A stretch of DNA of 64,000 nt from Lentisphaera araneosa HTCC2155 (GTDB lineage: Bacteria; Verrucomicrobiota; Lentisphaeria; Lentisphaerales; Lentisphaeraceae): positions 62,001 through 126,000 of the forward strand of contig NZ_ABCK01000010.1 of the NCBI RefSeq assembly GCF_000170755.1, given 5' to 3'. Made by a program: the position numbers and the translations under genes. Below are positions 25,948 to 37,433 of this stretch, one piece after another (the stretch's first letter is position 1; every line of letters begins with the position of its first letter). The notes below the pieces were generated by a model. That model searched no databases and had not been told where the DNA came from. It saw only the letters and a program-made list of their open reading frames with translations.

Positions 25948-27483
25948 CTAACGCTTCCCCGTTATATACAAACTTTTTTTGGGGATCTGGAAAGTCAGAG
26001 CCACTACTGCTGATGCTAACAAACGGGAATCTGCACCATAGCCATTACTATCCCTGTTAGGTTGATAATAAAAAGTTTTGTCATAGCATTGTGATAAAGT
26101 AAACCAATAACGGTTGGCTTTCATAAGTCTTTGAAAGTTGTTTTTGTCTAAAGCCGCTCCCAAAGCCGTGTAACCCATTCCCATCAAAGGTGATGCATGG
26201 GTATCTGGGAAGCTGAGTGGAAAATCACCGATCAATTTTGATTGTAATAAAGCGTGTTTTTTATATTCATTAGAGGAATCTGATGCTAGGCTGTGAGCAA
26301 TGGCACTTACCCCAGTCCGCCCCATATCTGCGTACTTATTGTGAGCTGAATGCTTGTCTGCATACCATGTGTAACCATTATTTCCCGTTCCACGATGTAG
26401 AAAATCAAAGGCCATTTTTAATCTATCTTGATCAACTTCGATTCCACAAAGACTCATGAGTGTAAGAGCAAGTGCTCCTTTGCCGGTAATCATTGCGATC
26501 GGCCCATAACCTTGATATCCCGGATTATGCCCCCACCCACCTTTCGCTTGCTCTTTTGTTGGGTTTTTACGATTGGGGTTACCCAATGGATCCCTTTTAC
26601 TCACCTGAGAATAATCAGTATATTGAGATTTATATAAAAAATCATAGGTCAACTGAATTGCGGGCAGAATCTTCCGATCCCGAGTTTTTAAGTAGTATTC
26701 ACTCAATACGATCCCAGCCGTGACATAATGCCAATTAATTAAACCTTCATTCCTGTTTTTATAATTTTCCACCGACCTTGCTTGTAGGTACACATTCTTT
26801 TTCACGGCCTTCATTGATTTGCGATCTCCGCTAGCCATCAAGGCAAGAGGACACCAAAGGTCATCTACTGGGTGACCAAATCCCCCATTGGGGAATTGAT
26901 TTTTTATAATATAATCTAGAAGTTCTTTGGTGATTTTTTTACTTTTTTGACAATTGACTGGATAGCTATCAGCATAAGCTCCGTACTTAGTTGAAACTTT
27001 TAATCTCACCTGTACCGGCTTATTTTTTCGAAGAATATTTAATGTTAAATAGCCCCTACCCTGGAAAGTCTGTGCTTTTTCCAGCACATGAGCAAATTCT
27101 TCAATTGGACCTTGCGCTCCAAATTTATCCATTCCATAGCCATTTAAATGATCTTTCTGAAAATTCTTGCCATTGACACCAACAATTAAATCATTCACAT
27201 AAACCTTTTTAGAAGCCGGTGATTTTGCAAAGACATACTTAACTTGAAGTGCCTTTAGGTTTACGGGGTCTAACTGAACTCTGATTCCAGTGATACCCAA
27301 ATTATAGTACCAGCCAGGCACCTCGGCATCGGGTCCTGTTTTTGTCCGTGTACTCCATGGTTTGCCATCGTCTTTATAGTGAACCTGCCCAAGCAAAGTA
27401 TTAAAATTCACAAAATAAATAATTAAACTTAAAACAAGGGACTTAGTCATCAAGCTAGACAAGGGATTTATGGAAAATTTCAT
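25948..27483 (-). CDS. Secreted DUF6288 protein (PDZ-like plus alpha/alpha-toroid)
   Basis: A 511-residue exported protein with N-terminal signal anchor (about 12-32, SLVLSLIIYFVNFNTLLGQ). A PDZ-like domain follows (about 60-170, VYVNDLIVGVNGKNF), then a helical region of toroid type (about 185-490) with repeated Trp/Gly-rich helix caps (PNGGFGHPVDDLWCPLALMAS, GGWGHNPGYQGYGPIAMITG, NNGYTWYADKHSAHNKYADMG). This fits the DUF6288 family found in PVC bacteria. Similar toroids occur in polysaccharide lyases and prenyltransferase-like proteins, but no catalytic residues can be assigned. It stands alone with its own ECF-like promoter and lies between the fusion dehydrogenase and the divergent giant surface protein. 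Confidence 0.78.
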   Translation of the reverse strand: MKFSINPLSSLMTKSLVLSLIIYFVNFNTLLGQVHYKDDGKPWSTRTKTGPDAEVPGWYYNLGITGIRVQLDPVNLKALQVKYVFAKSPASKKVYVNDLIVGVNGKNFQKDHLNGYGMDKFGAQGPIEEFAHVLEKAQTFQGRGYLTLNILRKNKPVQVRLKVSTKYGAYADSYPVNCQKSKKITKELLDYIIKNQFPNGGFGHPVDDLWCPLALMASGDRKSMKAVKKNVYLQARSVENYKNRNEGLINWHYVTAGIVLSEYYLKTRDRKILPAIQLTYDFLYKSQYTDYSQVSKRDPLGNPNRKNPTKEQAKGGWGHNPGYQGYGPIAMITGKGALALTLMSLCGIEVDQDRLKMAFDFLHRGTGNNGYTWYADKHSAHNKYADMGRTGVSAIAHSLASDSSNEYKKHALLQSKLIGDFPLSFPDTHASPLMGMGYTALGAALDKNNFQRLMKANRYWFTLSQCYDKTFYYQPNRDSNGYGADSRLLASAVVALTFQIPKKSLYITGKR

Positions 27484-27514
27484 ATCACTCCTTATACTTA
27501 GATTCTTTTTAGAA

Positions 27515-27542
27515 TTAAGAGTAAATTTTTTAACAGCGTAAC
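27515..27542 (-). promoter_or_regulatory. ECF-like promoter motif, DUF6288 gene
   Basis: Minus strand: GTTACGC, 15 nt, TCTTAA, about 32 nt ahead of the start codon. Confidence 0.7.
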
Positions 27543-27758
27543 AAATTGAGTAGTTTTTACTAAATAAATCATTTTAGGATTTATACACTCTAGAGCAGAT
27601 TTTATATAAAAATCTTAAAGCAAAACTTCCTGTAAATCTTACTTTTTTAATCGTGAATCCATGAGCCTGTAATAATATTTTTCGAAAAAAAATTGAGCTC
27701 AAAAAGTATGATTTATTAATTATTTATCATTAAATACTTATAAAATTTTCAAAAAAGT

Positions 27759-27787
27759 GTTACGCCCCATATAAAGGCGCCTCTAAT
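27759..27787 (+). promoter_or_regulatory. ECF-like promoter motif, giant surface protein
   Basis: Plus strand: GTTACGC, 16 nt, TCTAAT, about 38 nt upstream of a short leader ORF and 106 nt from the large gene. The spacer ends GGCGCC. It diverges from the DUF6288 promoter. Confidence 0.7.
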
Positions 27788-27824
27788 TCTTCTGTGATTA
27801 TAATATAAATATTAACAAAGGATA

Positions 27825-27896
27825 ATGATGAGTATTAATCGCTTAAGCTATGAAAGAAATTCAGCGCTCTCGAAAAAGAGTGAGATAAAATTATGA
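27825..27896 (+). CDS. Candidate 23-residue leader peptide coupled to the giant gene
   Basis: ATGATG starts a 23-codon frame ([23 protein letters not shown]) preceded by an AAAGGA Shine-Dalgarno-like stretch. Its TGA overlaps the next gene's ATG as ATGA. The large gene has no good ribosome site of its own apart from this coupling. The peptide is basic and hydrophilic and resembles nothing I know. It may be a real coupling peptide, or the mosaic gene may have been inserted behind an older start site. Confidence 0.4.
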   Translation: MMSINRLSYERNSALSKKSEIKL

Positions 27897-30800
27897 AAAC
27901 CAACACTAGATATTTAAAACTCACCCAGAAGGCAAAAAGTTTATTTTTACTTATCGCCTTATTTTTTACGGCTTTTACTTATGCTGATGATACAAAAGTA
28001 CTCATCATTGGCTCGGATCAAGACCTCGGCGATAAGTATGGATCCGACTCTGCTGCGTTTTCGCCCACTGCTATTGCAAGCGAACTACAGAGTATCCTTA
28101 CTCAAAACGGACCCGGCGATGCCACCGTCACGGTGGCAGAACGCTTTAATGATATTAACCCATCTGGGTTTGTATATAATGGCCATACTTTCGGGTCGAG
28201 ATCTTACAACCTGACTGGTTGGTTCCACTACCCGCTCCCAGCCGGTGCGGAAGAAGCTCGCTGGGCGAACCTGCGTGGAGAAGGCGACCATGTCTGGGAT
28301 TATGTCGTGATCATTGGCGACCCTTACACCATGGAAAAGACTCCCGGTATGTATGCCCAGGGCGTGGCTAAAGTAGCCGAAGAAGTTGCCAAAGGTGCCG
28401 ATCCCGCAGAAGTCATCCTATTGATGAACTGGCCAGCATCTGCATCTTCATCAACAGTTGATCATTATAAGGAAATCGTTTACCGCGCTGGTCGCTCTGG
28501 CGGCTACAAGGTAGCACCTGCTGCCCTGGCCTGGCAGGAAGCCGGTTCTCCAAGCGGTGGCAGTCACCCGAATGCGGACGGCGCTTATATCGCCGCGGCT
28601 TCGATCTACAGCCGTATCTACAATCAGAGCGCCTCAAATTCCGATTACACCTATAACGACACTCTGGCCAACACGGTGCAAACCACAGTTGCAGCCAACG
28701 TGGGTCAGCCTCAATACTCGGGTGATTTTAACTTTATAAATCCCTACCTGATGCTGGGCGACAAGCGTCGGGATGTGCATTTCAGTGAAAATGGCACCAG
28801 CACGGAAGAGGATTTCAAGAACGCAGCGAAAGCAGCCATGAACCGTAGCCGGGTGACACACAACACAATCGATTATTGCCCCGGCGGTAGTTCTTCATGG
28901 GCTACCTACAATAGCAATACCCCGGAGGACGACGGCCTAGGCTGGCCTGTCGGCAATGAGATGCCGATTGCCTGGAACCACGGACGATCCTATCCAGATG
29001 GTAGAATCAAGCTGAATCCAGATTACTGGCAGCTGGGACTTGGCTTTGAATATCAATGGAATACCACCGCCTATTCCACTGAAATCGCCAACGATCACTA
29101 CATCGCCATGATGGATTATTACGACACTGGCAGAGCCAACGATAGGCTCTCAGATGCCGCGATAGGGGCACGCTGGATGCCCACCCGCATGCTCTGGGCG
29201 CAATTTCATAAAGAATATCCGGACCGAAACCCAATGCGAGATAGCAACCATCTCAACTGGGACCAGACCCACGCCGTCGGAACCTACATGTACACGCTCT
29301 ACTCTGGGCGCTGCCCGCTGGATCCGGAGCCCTCACCCATGACCGAGGTCTGGATGGCCCAGAAGATCGGTTATGAGACTGCCTGGCGTATGGGCCGCTG
29401 CCAGACCCGAGCACCGGGATTCAAGGTGATGCCATCTGCGGCATCGGCAAAATCGGTCACGCCAAGCAGCTCGGACACTATGACTGTTCAGTTCATCATG
29501 GCGCCAACCCATGACGTCACCGTCAACATCGCCTCGAGCGACGCTCTCAAGGGCAAAGTCAGCCCAAGCCAGCTTACCTTCACACCAGAAAACTACAATG
29601 TACCCCAGACGGTCACTGTTATTGGAGAAACCGGAGCTGCCGGATCCTTCGAATTTGATGCCCAGTTCAGCACCACTTCCACCGACCCGGTTTACGATGG
29701 CCTCTCCGACACCTGGACCTACACCAACACCCGTACCCAAGGTCTAAGTCAGGTTTTGGGCAATGATGTCGTTATAGAAACCGGCGACACAACCCCGGAT
29801 CTTACGGACGGTACAGACTTCGGTTATGTGGATGCCTCGCTCACCAAGGTGTTCACCATTTTAAATCAGTCCGCTACCGATACCGTTAATCTCACAGGTT
29901 CACCTCGTGTCACCCTCTCCGACGCATCCGGCAACTTCACACTGACGCAAGATGCCGCTTCCGGGGCGATTGCGCCGTTGGGATCGACCACTTTTAGCAT
30001 CACCTATGATGCCACTGCCGATTTAAGCGGAGGCCTGCACACAGCTACAGTCTCTATCTCCAGCTCAGACCCACTTCTCCCAACATACACCTTTACCGTT
30101 CAGGCCCTTAGCCCCGGACAACCTACGGTGATTAATGCGGGGGCCACCGGCGGCCAGCTCAGTTCCACACTCGAGGGGCAGCTGAGTGTCGGAGTCACCG
30201 CCGATGTCATTATCTACTGGGGCGCTACCGACGGTGGCACCACTCCCGGCAATTGGGAGAACGCTGTCCCGATCGCTGCGGCAACAGAGGGAAATAATTT
30301 CTCTGTAGAGCTGACTGATCTAGTTGCCGGACGGCAATACTACTACCGTGTTTTTGCGAGTAACTCCAAGGGCGAGGCATGGTCCGAATCCACTGAACTG
30401 TTCATGACTGAGGCACCTGTGACACAGCCGAGCACCCCGGTTCGCTGGGGGGCTCCAGCAAAGTACTGGAGTATTGAGAAACTTAATCCGGCTCTCTGGC
30501 TTGACGCCAAAGACCTTGATGGTGATGGTATTGAAGAGGGTAATTCGGAGAGCGGACTGAGCGGATCAAATGTGTTGACTTGGGCAGACAAGAGCGGAAA
30601 TGGCAATGACGCCACAACCGGAATTGGTAATCCGGTTTATGACGGCAATGTGTTAACATTTGATGGAGACGACTATCTTAATGTCGCACACGGTGTCATG
30701 CCAGATACCGATGAGCCATCTATGGTGTTTATCGTAGGAGAAGCAACAGGCACATACCAAGGCTTTCTCTCAAATGGACGATTTCAAAATAACAGTCAGT

Positions 30801-33800
30801 CATATTCGTTCAGAATAGGGGATTCGGCAAATGAGATAACATGGTATGCTTGGGCTAATGACTTGACGGGAGGAACTTCAACTACAGGGTCACATATTTG
30901 GGGTATCAATCTAAGTACGGACAACTCGACAATTTCTTTAAAGAGCGATGGAGATTCTGTTGCATCTAAAAGTTTTACTGGTATAGCAAATGGTGGTAGC
31001 GAGCTAGGATTGATTGGTGATACTTATGTGGCTGATGAGGGTCTCACAGGCTCAATTTCAGAAATAATTGTTGTTAAGGGAGAGCCTGATGTCGATACCC
31101 GTCAAAAAATAGAAGGCTACCTGGCATGGAAATGGGGGCTTGAAAGTAACCTTCCAGTGGATCATCCCTACAAGAGTGTTGATCCCCGACTTGAAATTGT
31201 CAGTAACTCCGCAGACATAGATAATTTGCCGAAAGCTCTCTGGCTTGACGCTTCCGATGCCTCGACGATCACCGAGAGTGGTGGTGCGGTTTCGCAGTGG
31301 GCCGACAAGAGTGCAAATAATAATCACGCATACCAGGGCACGGCAGAACGCCAGCCCACCTTGAATGGTGATCAGATAGACTTTGACGGTGGTGATATAT
31401 TGTCTGTTACGAATGACGTCTTCAAAGACCTACAGAATCCCTGTGTCATCGTTTTAGGTAAATGGGACAGCTCATCTGGATGGGGCAATGCCTTTGCCGC
31501 CTACCACGGAGAAAACGGTGTCGGGTGGCAGTTACGGCAGCGCTCTGCAGATGTTGATAAGCTTACACTCACTGTGCGTGGTACTGCAGGAGCTGGTGAC
31601 CCTGACCCTTCCGTCACGGCTAACACCAGTTTCTTTATTGGAAGCGCCTATCGGAGTAATGCCAGCACCCGAACCATAAGACACAACGGAACGCAAACAT
31701 ATACTGACACAGGTGACACAGGAACAATTACTTATAGCGGGTCAGAACGCTCTTCTATTGGAGGTCGGTATCATGGAGATGCTTTTTCGGATCCTGCGGG
31801 ATTCCTGAATGGCAGCATAAAAGAGATTATAGTGCTGGATAATGCGACAGACCAGCAGGTCCAACAAATCGAAGGCTACCTGGCATGGAAATGGGGTCTT
31901 GAAAGTAACCTTCCAGTGGATCATCCCTACGCTAGTGAACCGCCTGCCAGTGCAGAGCACATGGTAACAGCTGATGTTAGCATGAGTGCAGCAGATAGCT
32001 ACAATGCTTCCACACCGATCAGCCCCGCTCTTGGCGTCAACGATTATTACCTTACCGATATCACCAACCGTACGCCGGAATTTTACGGTGCGCACCAGGC
32101 CGGCCTCACCATCAAAAGCGATGCGACACAAGGCTATGCCGAACTGGCAGAAGAGATGATTACTGGGGATCGTACTAAAGCCATGATGGTCTGGAAAAAG
32201 ACAGACTTCCTGGCCGACCGGAACGTCACTCCTACTCGTTTCAAGCTAGACCTAATCGGGTCGGCCGATCTGAGCTATGAAAACCGCTGGGTGGTGGAGA
32301 AGGACGGCCAGTTCTACATCAGTGATCAAACCTTTACCACCGGCAATCAGGATGTGGATGTATCCACCCTGACTTGGAGCGAGTACACACCGCTGAACGG
32401 TGGTTCCGACACCATAGGGGCACCTGCGACGATCTCTCTCCATGGCCTGGATTCCATTGGTTTCTATGTTAACGCTGAGCGAACGGCGAACAGCGGTGAC
32501 AGCTGGATGCGGACATCCGTGTATTATTTCGTCGTGGATGGCGATGAAGATCCGGATCTGAGCGCGACGGTCAACTACGTCACCTACGAGGCTGGTCCTA
32601 ACGGAAGTATCACTGGTATAGCCACACAAGAAGTCATCTACGATGGTAGCACTACAGCAGTAACAGCCACGCCGGATGCCAATTATGAGTTTGTCAACTG
32701 GAGTGACGGCAGCACCGCCAACCCACGTTCCGATACCAATGTGACGAGCAGCCAAACCTATACGGCCAACTTTGCACTAGTAAATCTTAATCAGGCTCCG
32801 ACTGCTAACGCCGGCGAAGACCAGACAGTTGAGGACACAGACAACAACGGAAGTGAGAGCGTAACACTCGATGCTTCTGCTTCAAGCGACAGCGACGGCA
32901 CAATTGCTAGCTATGTTTGGACAGCGAACGATGTGGAAATTGCAACTGGCGCAAATCCGACTATCGATTTGGCTGTAGGTTCCCACACCATCACACTGAC
33001 GGTGACTGACGATTACGGAGCTACTGCTTCGGACTCAATCCTGATTACAGTAAATGCGGCTCTTACCCATGAAGTAACTTTTAATCTCAATGGAGGAAGC
33101 TTAGTGAGTGGCGAACTTGTACAAAATGTACTTGATGGCGAAGCTGCTACTGCACCAACTGTGGCAGCGCCAGCAGGACAGTCATTTACGGGATGGGATA
33201 CCAGCTTCACAAATGTAAGTTCCGATCTCACTGTCACAGCTCTCTACGAATCAAAACAATTACAGCTTTCATCTTTAACGATGTCGAATCCGAGTTCTCA
33301 TACCCTGACTTGGACAGCTCTGGACAATACGGCCTACTACTATTTAGCCGTTGGTACATCTGTAGGCATGGATGATCTCTATGGCATGTACCTTGATTCC
33401 GATGTTACGACTGTAGATCTTAATCTCAGTGGCTATGAAAATGTCTATGTGCGCCTGTGGACTTATGCCAATGGCGAATGGCATATCGAGGACTCGGTAA
33501 TTACCGATCCTAATTTTACTCCGGCAAATGCCTCGTTCACTTCCTATAGTGGCGATGCCTCTGAGCTACGTATCGAATGGAACAGAAGTACTTACGATGG
33601 CTGGTACTACATTCAGCTAGTGAATAAATTTACTCAGGATGTTGAATGGAGTGATTATTTTGCTCGAACAAGTGCTGAAGCACTCGTGGGTGCAGTGAGT
33701 CAGCCATTGGATTACTATGAAGTTCACATTTGGTCCTATGATATGAATCTTGGGCAATGGAATCAGGATATTAAGGACCTGGCCACAAGTGAAAATCAGG

Positions 33801-34066
33801 CCGCGACTTATGCTTCCCATGGTCTTGACGGTACGAGTTTAACTCTCAACTGGAATCAAAGTAACTACTTGGGTTGGTACTACATTGAGCTAGAAAGGAT
33901 CTCAGACGGAGCCTTTATCGATGGCTCCTATTTCGACTGGAATGTGGATTCAGGTGTTTTTGATATCACCGGTACGCTAGTTAATGATATTCGAGTTAGA
34001 ATTTGGACTTACAATGCGGACTTAGGTGAGTGGAACTCATCACAAAGTGACCTAAACACCCCCTAA
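27893..34066 (+). CDS. Giant mosaic secreted multidomain surface protein
   Basis: A 2057-residue exported protein (hydrophobic signal about 16-32). Approximate order: an unrecognised N-terminal module (35-510; opens [17 protein letters not shown], later [13 protein letters not shown] and [16 protein letters not shown]); Ig/Calx-like segment (515-620); choice-of-anchor D-like domain (625-745); fibronectin III-like domain (750-850); two LamG-like domains (about 870-1095 and 1110-1350), each opening ALWLDA and ending [20 protein letters not shown]; an unassigned domain (1355-1560); InlB-like repeat (1560-1630); PKD domain (1632-1720, [12 protein letters not shown]); second InlB-like repeat (1723-1787); and three C-terminal repeats of about 85 residues (1790-2057) with GWYYI and W(T/S)Y(N/D) motifs. 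Base composition changes sharply between domains (hand counts 58% GC at 28201-28260, 35% at 30781-30840, 38% at 33841-33900). It is probably a cell-surface or released adhesin or enzyme scaffold; the activity is unknown. Confidence 0.85.
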   Translation: MKTNTRYLKLTQKAKSLFLLIALFFTAFTYADDTKVLIIGSDQDLGDKYGSDSAAFSPTAIASELQSILTQNGPGDATVTVAERFNDINPSGFVYNGHTFGSRSYNLTGWFHYPLPAGAEEARWANLRGEGDHVWDYVVIIGDPYTMEKTPGMYAQGVAKVAEEVAKGADPAEVILLMNWPASASSSTVDHYKEIVYRAGRSGGYKVAPAALAWQEAGSPSGGSHPNADGAYIAAASIYSRIYNQSASNSDYTYNDTLANTVQTTVAANVGQPQYSGDFNFINPYLMLGDKRRDVHFSENGTSTEEDFKNAAKAAMNRSRVTHNTIDYCPGGSSSWATYNSNTPEDDGLGWPVGNEMPIAWNHGRSYPDGRIKLNPDYWQLGLGFEYQWNTTAYSTEIANDHYIAMMDYYDTGRANDRLSDAAIGARWMPTRMLWAQFHKEYPDRNPMRDSNHLNWDQTHAVGTYMYTLYSGRCPLDPEPSPMTEVWMAQKIGYETAWRMGRCQTRAPGFKVMPSAASAKSVTPSSSDTMTVQFIMAPTHDVTVNIASSDALKGKVSPSQLTFTPENYNVPQTVTVIGETGAAGSFEFDAQFSTTSTDPVYDGLSDTWTYTNTRTQGLSQVLGNDVVIETGDTTPDLTDGTDFGYVDASLTKVFTILNQSATDTVNLTGSPRVTLSDASGNFTLTQDAASGAIAPLGSTTFSITYDATADLSGGLHTATVSISSSDPLLPTYTFTVQALSPGQPTVINAGATGGQLSSTLEGQLSVGVTADVIIYWGATDGGTTPGNWENAVPIAAATEGNNFSVELTDLVAGRQYYYRVFASNSKGEAWSESTELFMTEAPVTQPSTPVRWGAPAKYWSIEKLNPALWLDAKDLDGDGIEEGNSESGLSGSNVLTWADKSGNGNDATTGIGNPVYDGNVLTFDGDDYLNVAHGVMPDTDEPSMVFIVGEATGTYQGFLSNGRFQNNSQSYSFRIGDSANEITWYAWANDLTGGTSTTGSHIWGINLSTDNSTISLKSDGDSVASKSFTGIANGGSELGLIGDTYVADEGLTGSISEIIVVKGEPDVDTRQKIEGYLAWKWGLESNLPVDHPYKSVDPRLEIVSNSADIDNLPKALWLDASDASTITESGGAVSQWADKSANNNHAYQGTAERQPTLNGDQIDFDGGDILSVTNDVFKDLQNPCVIVLGKWDSSSGWGNAFAAYHGENGVGWQLRQRSADVDKLTLTVRGTAGAGDPDPSVTANTSFFIGSAYRSNASTRTIRHNGTQTYTDTGDTGTITYSGSERSSIGGRYHGDAFSDPAGFLNGSIKEIIVLDNATDQQVQQIEGYLAWKWGLESNLPVDHPYASEPPASAEHMVTADVSMSAADSYNASTPISPALGVNDYYLTDITNRTPEFYGAHQAGLTIKSDATQGYAELAEEMITGDRTKAMMVWKKTDFLADRNVTPTRFKLDLIGSADLSYENRWVVEKDGQFYISDQTFTTGNQDVDVSTLTWSEYTPLNGGSDTIGAPATISLHGLDSIGFYVNAERTANSGDSWMRTSVYYFVVDGDEDPDLSATVNYVTYEAGPNGSITGIATQEVIYDGSTTAVTATPDANYEFVNWSDGSTANPRSDTNVTSSQTYTANFALVNLNQAPTANAGEDQTVEDTDNNGSESVTLDASASSDSDGTIASYVWTANDVEIATGANPTIDLAVGSHTITLTVTDDYGATASDSILITVNAALTHEVTFNLNGGSLVSGELVQNVLDGEAATAPTVAAPAGQSFTGWDTSFTNVSSDLTVTALYESKQLQLSSLTMSNPSSHTLTWTALDNTAYYYLAVGTSVGMDDLYGMYLDSDVTTVDLNLSGYENVYVRLWTYANGEWHIEDSVITDPNFTPANASFTSYSGDASELRIEWNRSTYDGWYYIQLVNKFTQDVEWSDYFARTSAEALVGAVSQPLDYYEVHIWSYDMNLGQWNQDIKDLATSENQAATYASHGLDGTSLTLNWNQSNYLGWYYIELERISDGAFIDGSYFDWNVDSGVFDITGTLVNDIRVRIWTYNADLGEWNSSQSDLNTP
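31112..31171 (+). repeat. 60-bp direct repeat closing LamG-like domain 1
   Basis: Matches 31871-31930 with a single difference, across a gene whose two LamG-like domains otherwise differ clearly. It encodes [20 protein letters not shown]. Confidence 0.95.
31871..31930 (+). repeat. 60-bp direct repeat closing LamG-like domain 2
   Basis: Partner of 31112-31171, 59 of 60 bases identical. The near-identity suggests recent domain duplication or gene conversion at the domain boundary. Confidence 0.95.
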
Positions 34067-34090
34067 GTATTAAAAACTGTAAACTTACGG

Positions 34091-34118
34091 GACTGTCGAG
34101 AATGAATTCTCGACAGTC
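34091..34118 (+). terminator. 12-bp perfect hairpin after the giant gene
   Basis: GACTGTCGAGAA at 34091-34102 pairs with TTCTCGACAGTC at 34107-34118 around a TGAA loop. No T-run follows, so it may be a factor-dependent terminator or RNA-stability element between the surface protein gene and the exopolysaccharide operon. Confidence 0.55.
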
Positions 34119-34194
34119 TAGGATCCCCCTGTGCTTTTTACTGCAATTTGAGGATCAAGCATCTGTTTACACAAGATGGAAACAAGGAGATAAA

Positions 34195-35349
34195 ATGAGA
34201 AAAATATTACTGGTATTCGGGACTCGTCCTGAAGCAATAAAAATGGCTCCCTTGGCACTGGAACTAAAAAAATCTGCGCACCTGAAAGTAAAAATCTGTG
34301 TCACGGCTCAGCATCGTGAAATGCTCGATCAAGTAATGACTTCCTTCGGTTTAAAAGCAGATTATGATTTAGACCTCATGCGTGCGGGTCAAAATTTAAA
34401 TAGCATTACTTCTGATGTTGTGATGGAACTCAAGCCAGTTCTTCATGACTTCAAACCTGATTTAGTTTTAGTCCATGGTGATACTACAACCACAATGGCG
34501 GCATCTTTAGCTGCATATTACGAGCAAATTCCCGTTGGTCATGTTGAGGCCGGCTTGCGGACTCATAATATCTACAGCCCCTGGCCTGAAGAAATTAACC
34601 GCCAATTAACGGGTAGAATTGCCAGCTATCATTTCGCTCCCACCGAAGAAGCTGCCATGAACTTGATGAAAGAAGGTGTGGATCGTGAAAAGATTTATGT
34701 CACGGGTAACACGGTTATCGATGCCCTACTATTCAAAGTAGAGAAAATACGCAATGACCTCGAACTGAACCAGGGCTGTCATCAAGCTATTTACAAATCT
34801 GGGTATGACCTTGATACAGCTAGGAAATTCATTTTAGTTACAGGTCATAGGAGAGAGAATTTTGGTCAGGGTTTTGAAAATATATGTCTGGCACTTAAAG
34901 ATCTTGCCAAGCGCAATCCCAATATTGATTTTGTCTACCCAGTACATCTCAATCCCAATGTAAAAAAACCAGTAGAACAGCTGCTCACGGGCGTATCCAA
35001 TATACATCTGATTGCACCTCAGGATTACGAACCCTTTATCTACCTCATGGATAATTGTTTGCTAATCATGAGCGACTCAGGTGGGATTCAGGAGGAGGCT
35101 CCAAGTCTAGGTAAGCCCGTTCTAGTGATGCGCGATACAACCGAGAGACCTGAGGCTGTAAAGGCCGGAACGGTTAAACTTGTGGGTACTGAAGTCGACG
35201 CTTTAGTTAAGGAAACTCAGCAGCTGATTGATGACTCCAAACTCTATGAAAAAATGAGCCGAGCTCACAATCCCTATGGCGATGGAACTGCCAGCAAACG
35301 AATTTTAGATATAATTTTAGCCAAAAGAAAAGAGGTAGCAAATGTTTAG
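34195..35349 (+). CDS. wecB: UDP-N-acetylglucosamine 2-epimerase (non-hydrolysing)
   Basis: A 384-residue cytosolic enzyme interconverting UDP-GlcNAc and UDP-ManNAc. The family signature [14 protein letters not shown] is at residues 6-19. Further motifs are [37 protein letters not shown] and [28 protein letters not shown]. The start at 34195 is chosen for its AAGGAG six bases upstream; a longer frame from 34102 begins inside the hairpin and lacks support. It is first of five tightly packed genes and overlaps the next by 8 bases, supplying a nucleotide sugar for the membrane synthase encoded two genes on. Confidence 0.95.
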   Translation: MRKILLVFGTRPEAIKMAPLALELKKSAHLKVKICVTAQHREMLDQVMTSFGLKADYDLDLMRAGQNLNSITSDVVMELKPVLHDFKPDLVLVHGDTTTTMAASLAAYYEQIPVGHVEAGLRTHNIYSPWPEEINRQLTGRIASYHFAPTEEAAMNLMKEGVDREKIYVTGNTVIDALLFKVEKIRNDLELNQGCHQAIYKSGYDLDTARKFILVTGHRRENFGQGFENICLALKDLAKRNPNIDFVYPVHLNPNVKKPVEQLLTGVSNIHLIAPQDYEPFIYLMDNCLLIMSDSGGIQEEAPSLGKPVLVMRDTTERPEAVKAGTVKLVGTEVDALVKETQQLIDDSKLYEKMSRAHNPYGDGTASKRILDIILAKRKEVANV

Positions 35350-36184
35350 CAAGAAATTATTAATTGGGCTGACCCTTATGAGTATGGCAACAGCCCTCAA
35401 TGCCCAGCAAAACGGTAAAAAATTTAAGTATGATGGGGAACGTTATTACTCAATAGAAAAAGGCCCTGAACTAAGCCTAGAATCAATTCGGTTAGGCTAT
35501 AACTATGTTGACTTAAGTGACGGCTTGGATGATGTCAATAATTACAGTGTTTTAGCTCGAATGAGTCTTGGCGAGCAGTGGAAACTGGGAGCTGAAGTAT
35601 TTTACACAGATTTCTATGATCAGGCCATTGGCGGTGGAGCTTTTGCGGAATACAAAATTGATGGTCATTGGAGCCTCTATGGTGATTTATTTTTAGGAAG
35701 TGAAGGTAATGACATCCCCAAGCATAACTGGGCGACTGGAATCGTTTATGACGATAAAGTAAGTCGTGTCTACAGGGCCACATACCGCAATAAACGTTTT
35801 CGTAATAATCAGTCCATCTCGCTTTTGAGTATGGATCTTGTCCAGTATTTCACTGCTCAGCACGAATATTTCTCTGTGGGGCAAATTAATATCACACCCG
35901 AATACCTTGATCAAGACAGTAAAACTGGCTACAGCGCAAGTGCGCATTATAGCTATGGCAAGATACATGATTGGCGTTTAGGTGGTGAACTTCTCATTGG
36001 CAAATCAAATTATATTTCTGTAGTGGATAAAATCACCGAGGTGAAGCAAGATATCTGGGGCTTTAGTTTAGAAGCAGGAAAGTTCCTTAAAAAAGACCTG
36101 GAGCTTGGCGTTGAGTATGCATATACAGATGTGGAGTCCTATCACTCCCATTCAATCTTGATAAGCGCTACATGGTTGTTTTGA
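35342..36184 (+). CDS. Outer-membrane beta-barrel protein of the exopolysaccharide operon
   Basis: A 280-residue exported protein with signal peptide (about 1-22, ending LNA). The mature part is built of alternating amphipathic strands ([82 protein letters not shown]) and ends with an aromatic residue, the usual outer-membrane barrel signature. I count roughly 12 strands. It overlaps wecB by 8 bases and precedes the glycosyltransferase by one base. The position suggests an outer-membrane pore or receptor for the polymer, comparable in role (not by homology I can see) to PgaA or AlgE. Family unknown. Confidence 0.72.
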   Translation: MFSKKLLIGLTLMSMATALNAQQNGKKFKYDGERYYSIEKGPELSLESIRLGYNYVDLSDGLDDVNNYSVLARMSLGEQWKLGAEVFYTDFYDQAIGGGAFAEYKIDGHWSLYGDLFLGSEGNDIPKHNWATGIVYDDKVSRVYRATYRNKRFRNNQSISLLSMDLVQYFTAQHEYFSVGQINITPEYLDQDSKTGYSASAHYSYGKIHDWRLGGELLIGKSNYISVVDKITEVKQDIWGFSLEAGKFLKKDLELGVEYAYTDVESYHSHSILISATWLF

Positions 36185-36185
36185 A

Positions 36186-37433
36186 ATGATATTCTTTTTT
36201 ATCTATATTCTAGTGGGGCTCATTTTACTTAGGTCCTTATTCATGACTTTTTATACTCTCTCAAATAATGAAAAAAACATTGATGAGGGATTGGAAATTG
36301 ATGAGGAGTACAACCCAAAGGTTTCCGTTCTTGTTCCGGCACATAATGAAGAGGCTGTTATCGAAGGTTGCCTAGAATGTATGAATAAACTAGATTATAA
36401 AAAAGACCAATTGGAGGTAATTATTCTCAATGATCGCTCCAGTGATGGTACCAAAGATTTAATCGATAATTTCTTACGCAAAAACCCCAAAAGTCATATT
36501 CGAGCTCACCACCGCCCCATGAGCGCCGAGCCGGGTAAAGCTGCAGCCATGAAAGAGATTATTGCGACCCTGAAGTCAGAAATCATTGTGATCTTTGATG
36601 CTGATTACCTTCCTCAAGCAGATTTGATTAAACGCCTCATAAATCCTTTCAAAGATCCTGAGGTTGGCGCCACGATGGGGCGAGTTGTTACCTACAACGC
36701 CAATGCCAATATTATGACGAAACTCATTGATTTGGAAAGACGCTCAGGTTATGCAATCGACCAAAATGTAAGAAATCATTTTGATCTGCTACCGCAATTT
36801 GGTGGTACTACTGGAGGTATTCGATTGAGTGCATTAGAAGACGTAGGGGGATGGGACACTCGAACCCTCACAGAAGATACTGACTTGACCTACAAGCTTT
36901 ATCTCAATGGCTACAAAATCAAATATCTCAATGCGGCAGCCTGCTTCGAAGAAACGCCGGAAACCTGGCAGGCTAGGTACAAGCAAGTGCGTCGCTGGGC
37001 TTATGGTCACAATGACTGTATGATTAAGCACTTTATTCCAACACTCATGCATACGGATAAAAATCTGTTGAGAAAACTGGACGCGCTCCTGTTGCTGACT
37101 ATTTATGCAGCTCCAGCGGCATTACTGGTTTTATCCATTGTAGCTTTTTTATTTGGTAATATAAGCGTGAATATGTCAGCTTCCCTCATTACTTTATTTT
37201 TATTGTTTTGTGGATTTGGCAATTTCAGTCCTTTCTTTCAAATGTTTGCCGCTTGCATCAAAGATCGGCAACCTCATTGTATTCGCTACATTCCCTATAT
37301 TTTTGTATCGTCTACAATTAGTATGCTAGCTTCCACTCATGCCCTTCTTTTGTTGCCTATTGAAAAGCTGGGACTTAAAAAATCTTTGAGCTGGGATAAA
37401 ACACTTAGGTATAGGAAAAAGGCTATCTCATGA
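36186..37433 (+). CDS. Processive family 2 glycosyltransferase (polysaccharide synthase)
   Basis: A 415-residue inner-membrane synthase. An N-terminal membrane helix (about 1-25) precedes a GT2 domain with VSVLVPAHNEEAVIEGCLE (about 36-54), LNDRSSDGT, the metal-binding FDADYLP (about 138-144), TEDTDLTYKLYLNG with the catalytic TED, and QVRRW, the Q(Q/R)XRW motif of processive enzymes. Several C-terminal helices follow (about 300-390). The architecture matches PgaC, hyaluronan and cellulose-type synthases that make and export a linear polymer. Next to a UDP-ManNAc epimerase, a HexNAc polymer (GlcNAc or ManNAc) is the natural guess; the sequence does not settle it. The stop overlaps the next start by four bases. 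Confidence 0.92.
   Translation: MIFFFIYILVGLILLRSLFMTFYTLSNNEKNIDEGLEIDEEYNPKVSVLVPAHNEEAVIEGCLECMNKLDYKKDQLEVIILNDRSSDGTKDLIDNFLRKNPKSHIRAHHRPMSAEPGKAAAMKEIIATLKSEIIVIFDADYLPQADLIKRLINPFKDPEVGATMGRVVTYNANANIMTKLIDLERRSGYAIDQNVRNHFDLLPQFGGTTGGIRLSALEDVGGWDTRTLTEDTDLTYKLYLNGYKIKYLNAAACFEETPETWQARYKQVRRWAYGHNDCMIKHFIPTLMHTDKNLLRKLDALLLLTIYAAPAALLVLSIVAFLFGNISVNMSASLITLFLLFCGFGNFSPFFQMFAACIKDRQPHCIRYIPYIFVSSTISMLASTHALLLLPIEKLGLKKSLSWDKTLRYRKKAIS

Noticed and set aside
28413-33820. Many long antisense frames within the giant gene
   Set aside because: They are shadows caused by the high-GC composition of the coding strand, with no motifs or starts of their own.
34102-34194. Longer N-terminus for the epimerase
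   Set aside because: That ATG lies inside a perfect hairpin and the added residues do not match the family. The ATG at 34195 has AAGGAG.
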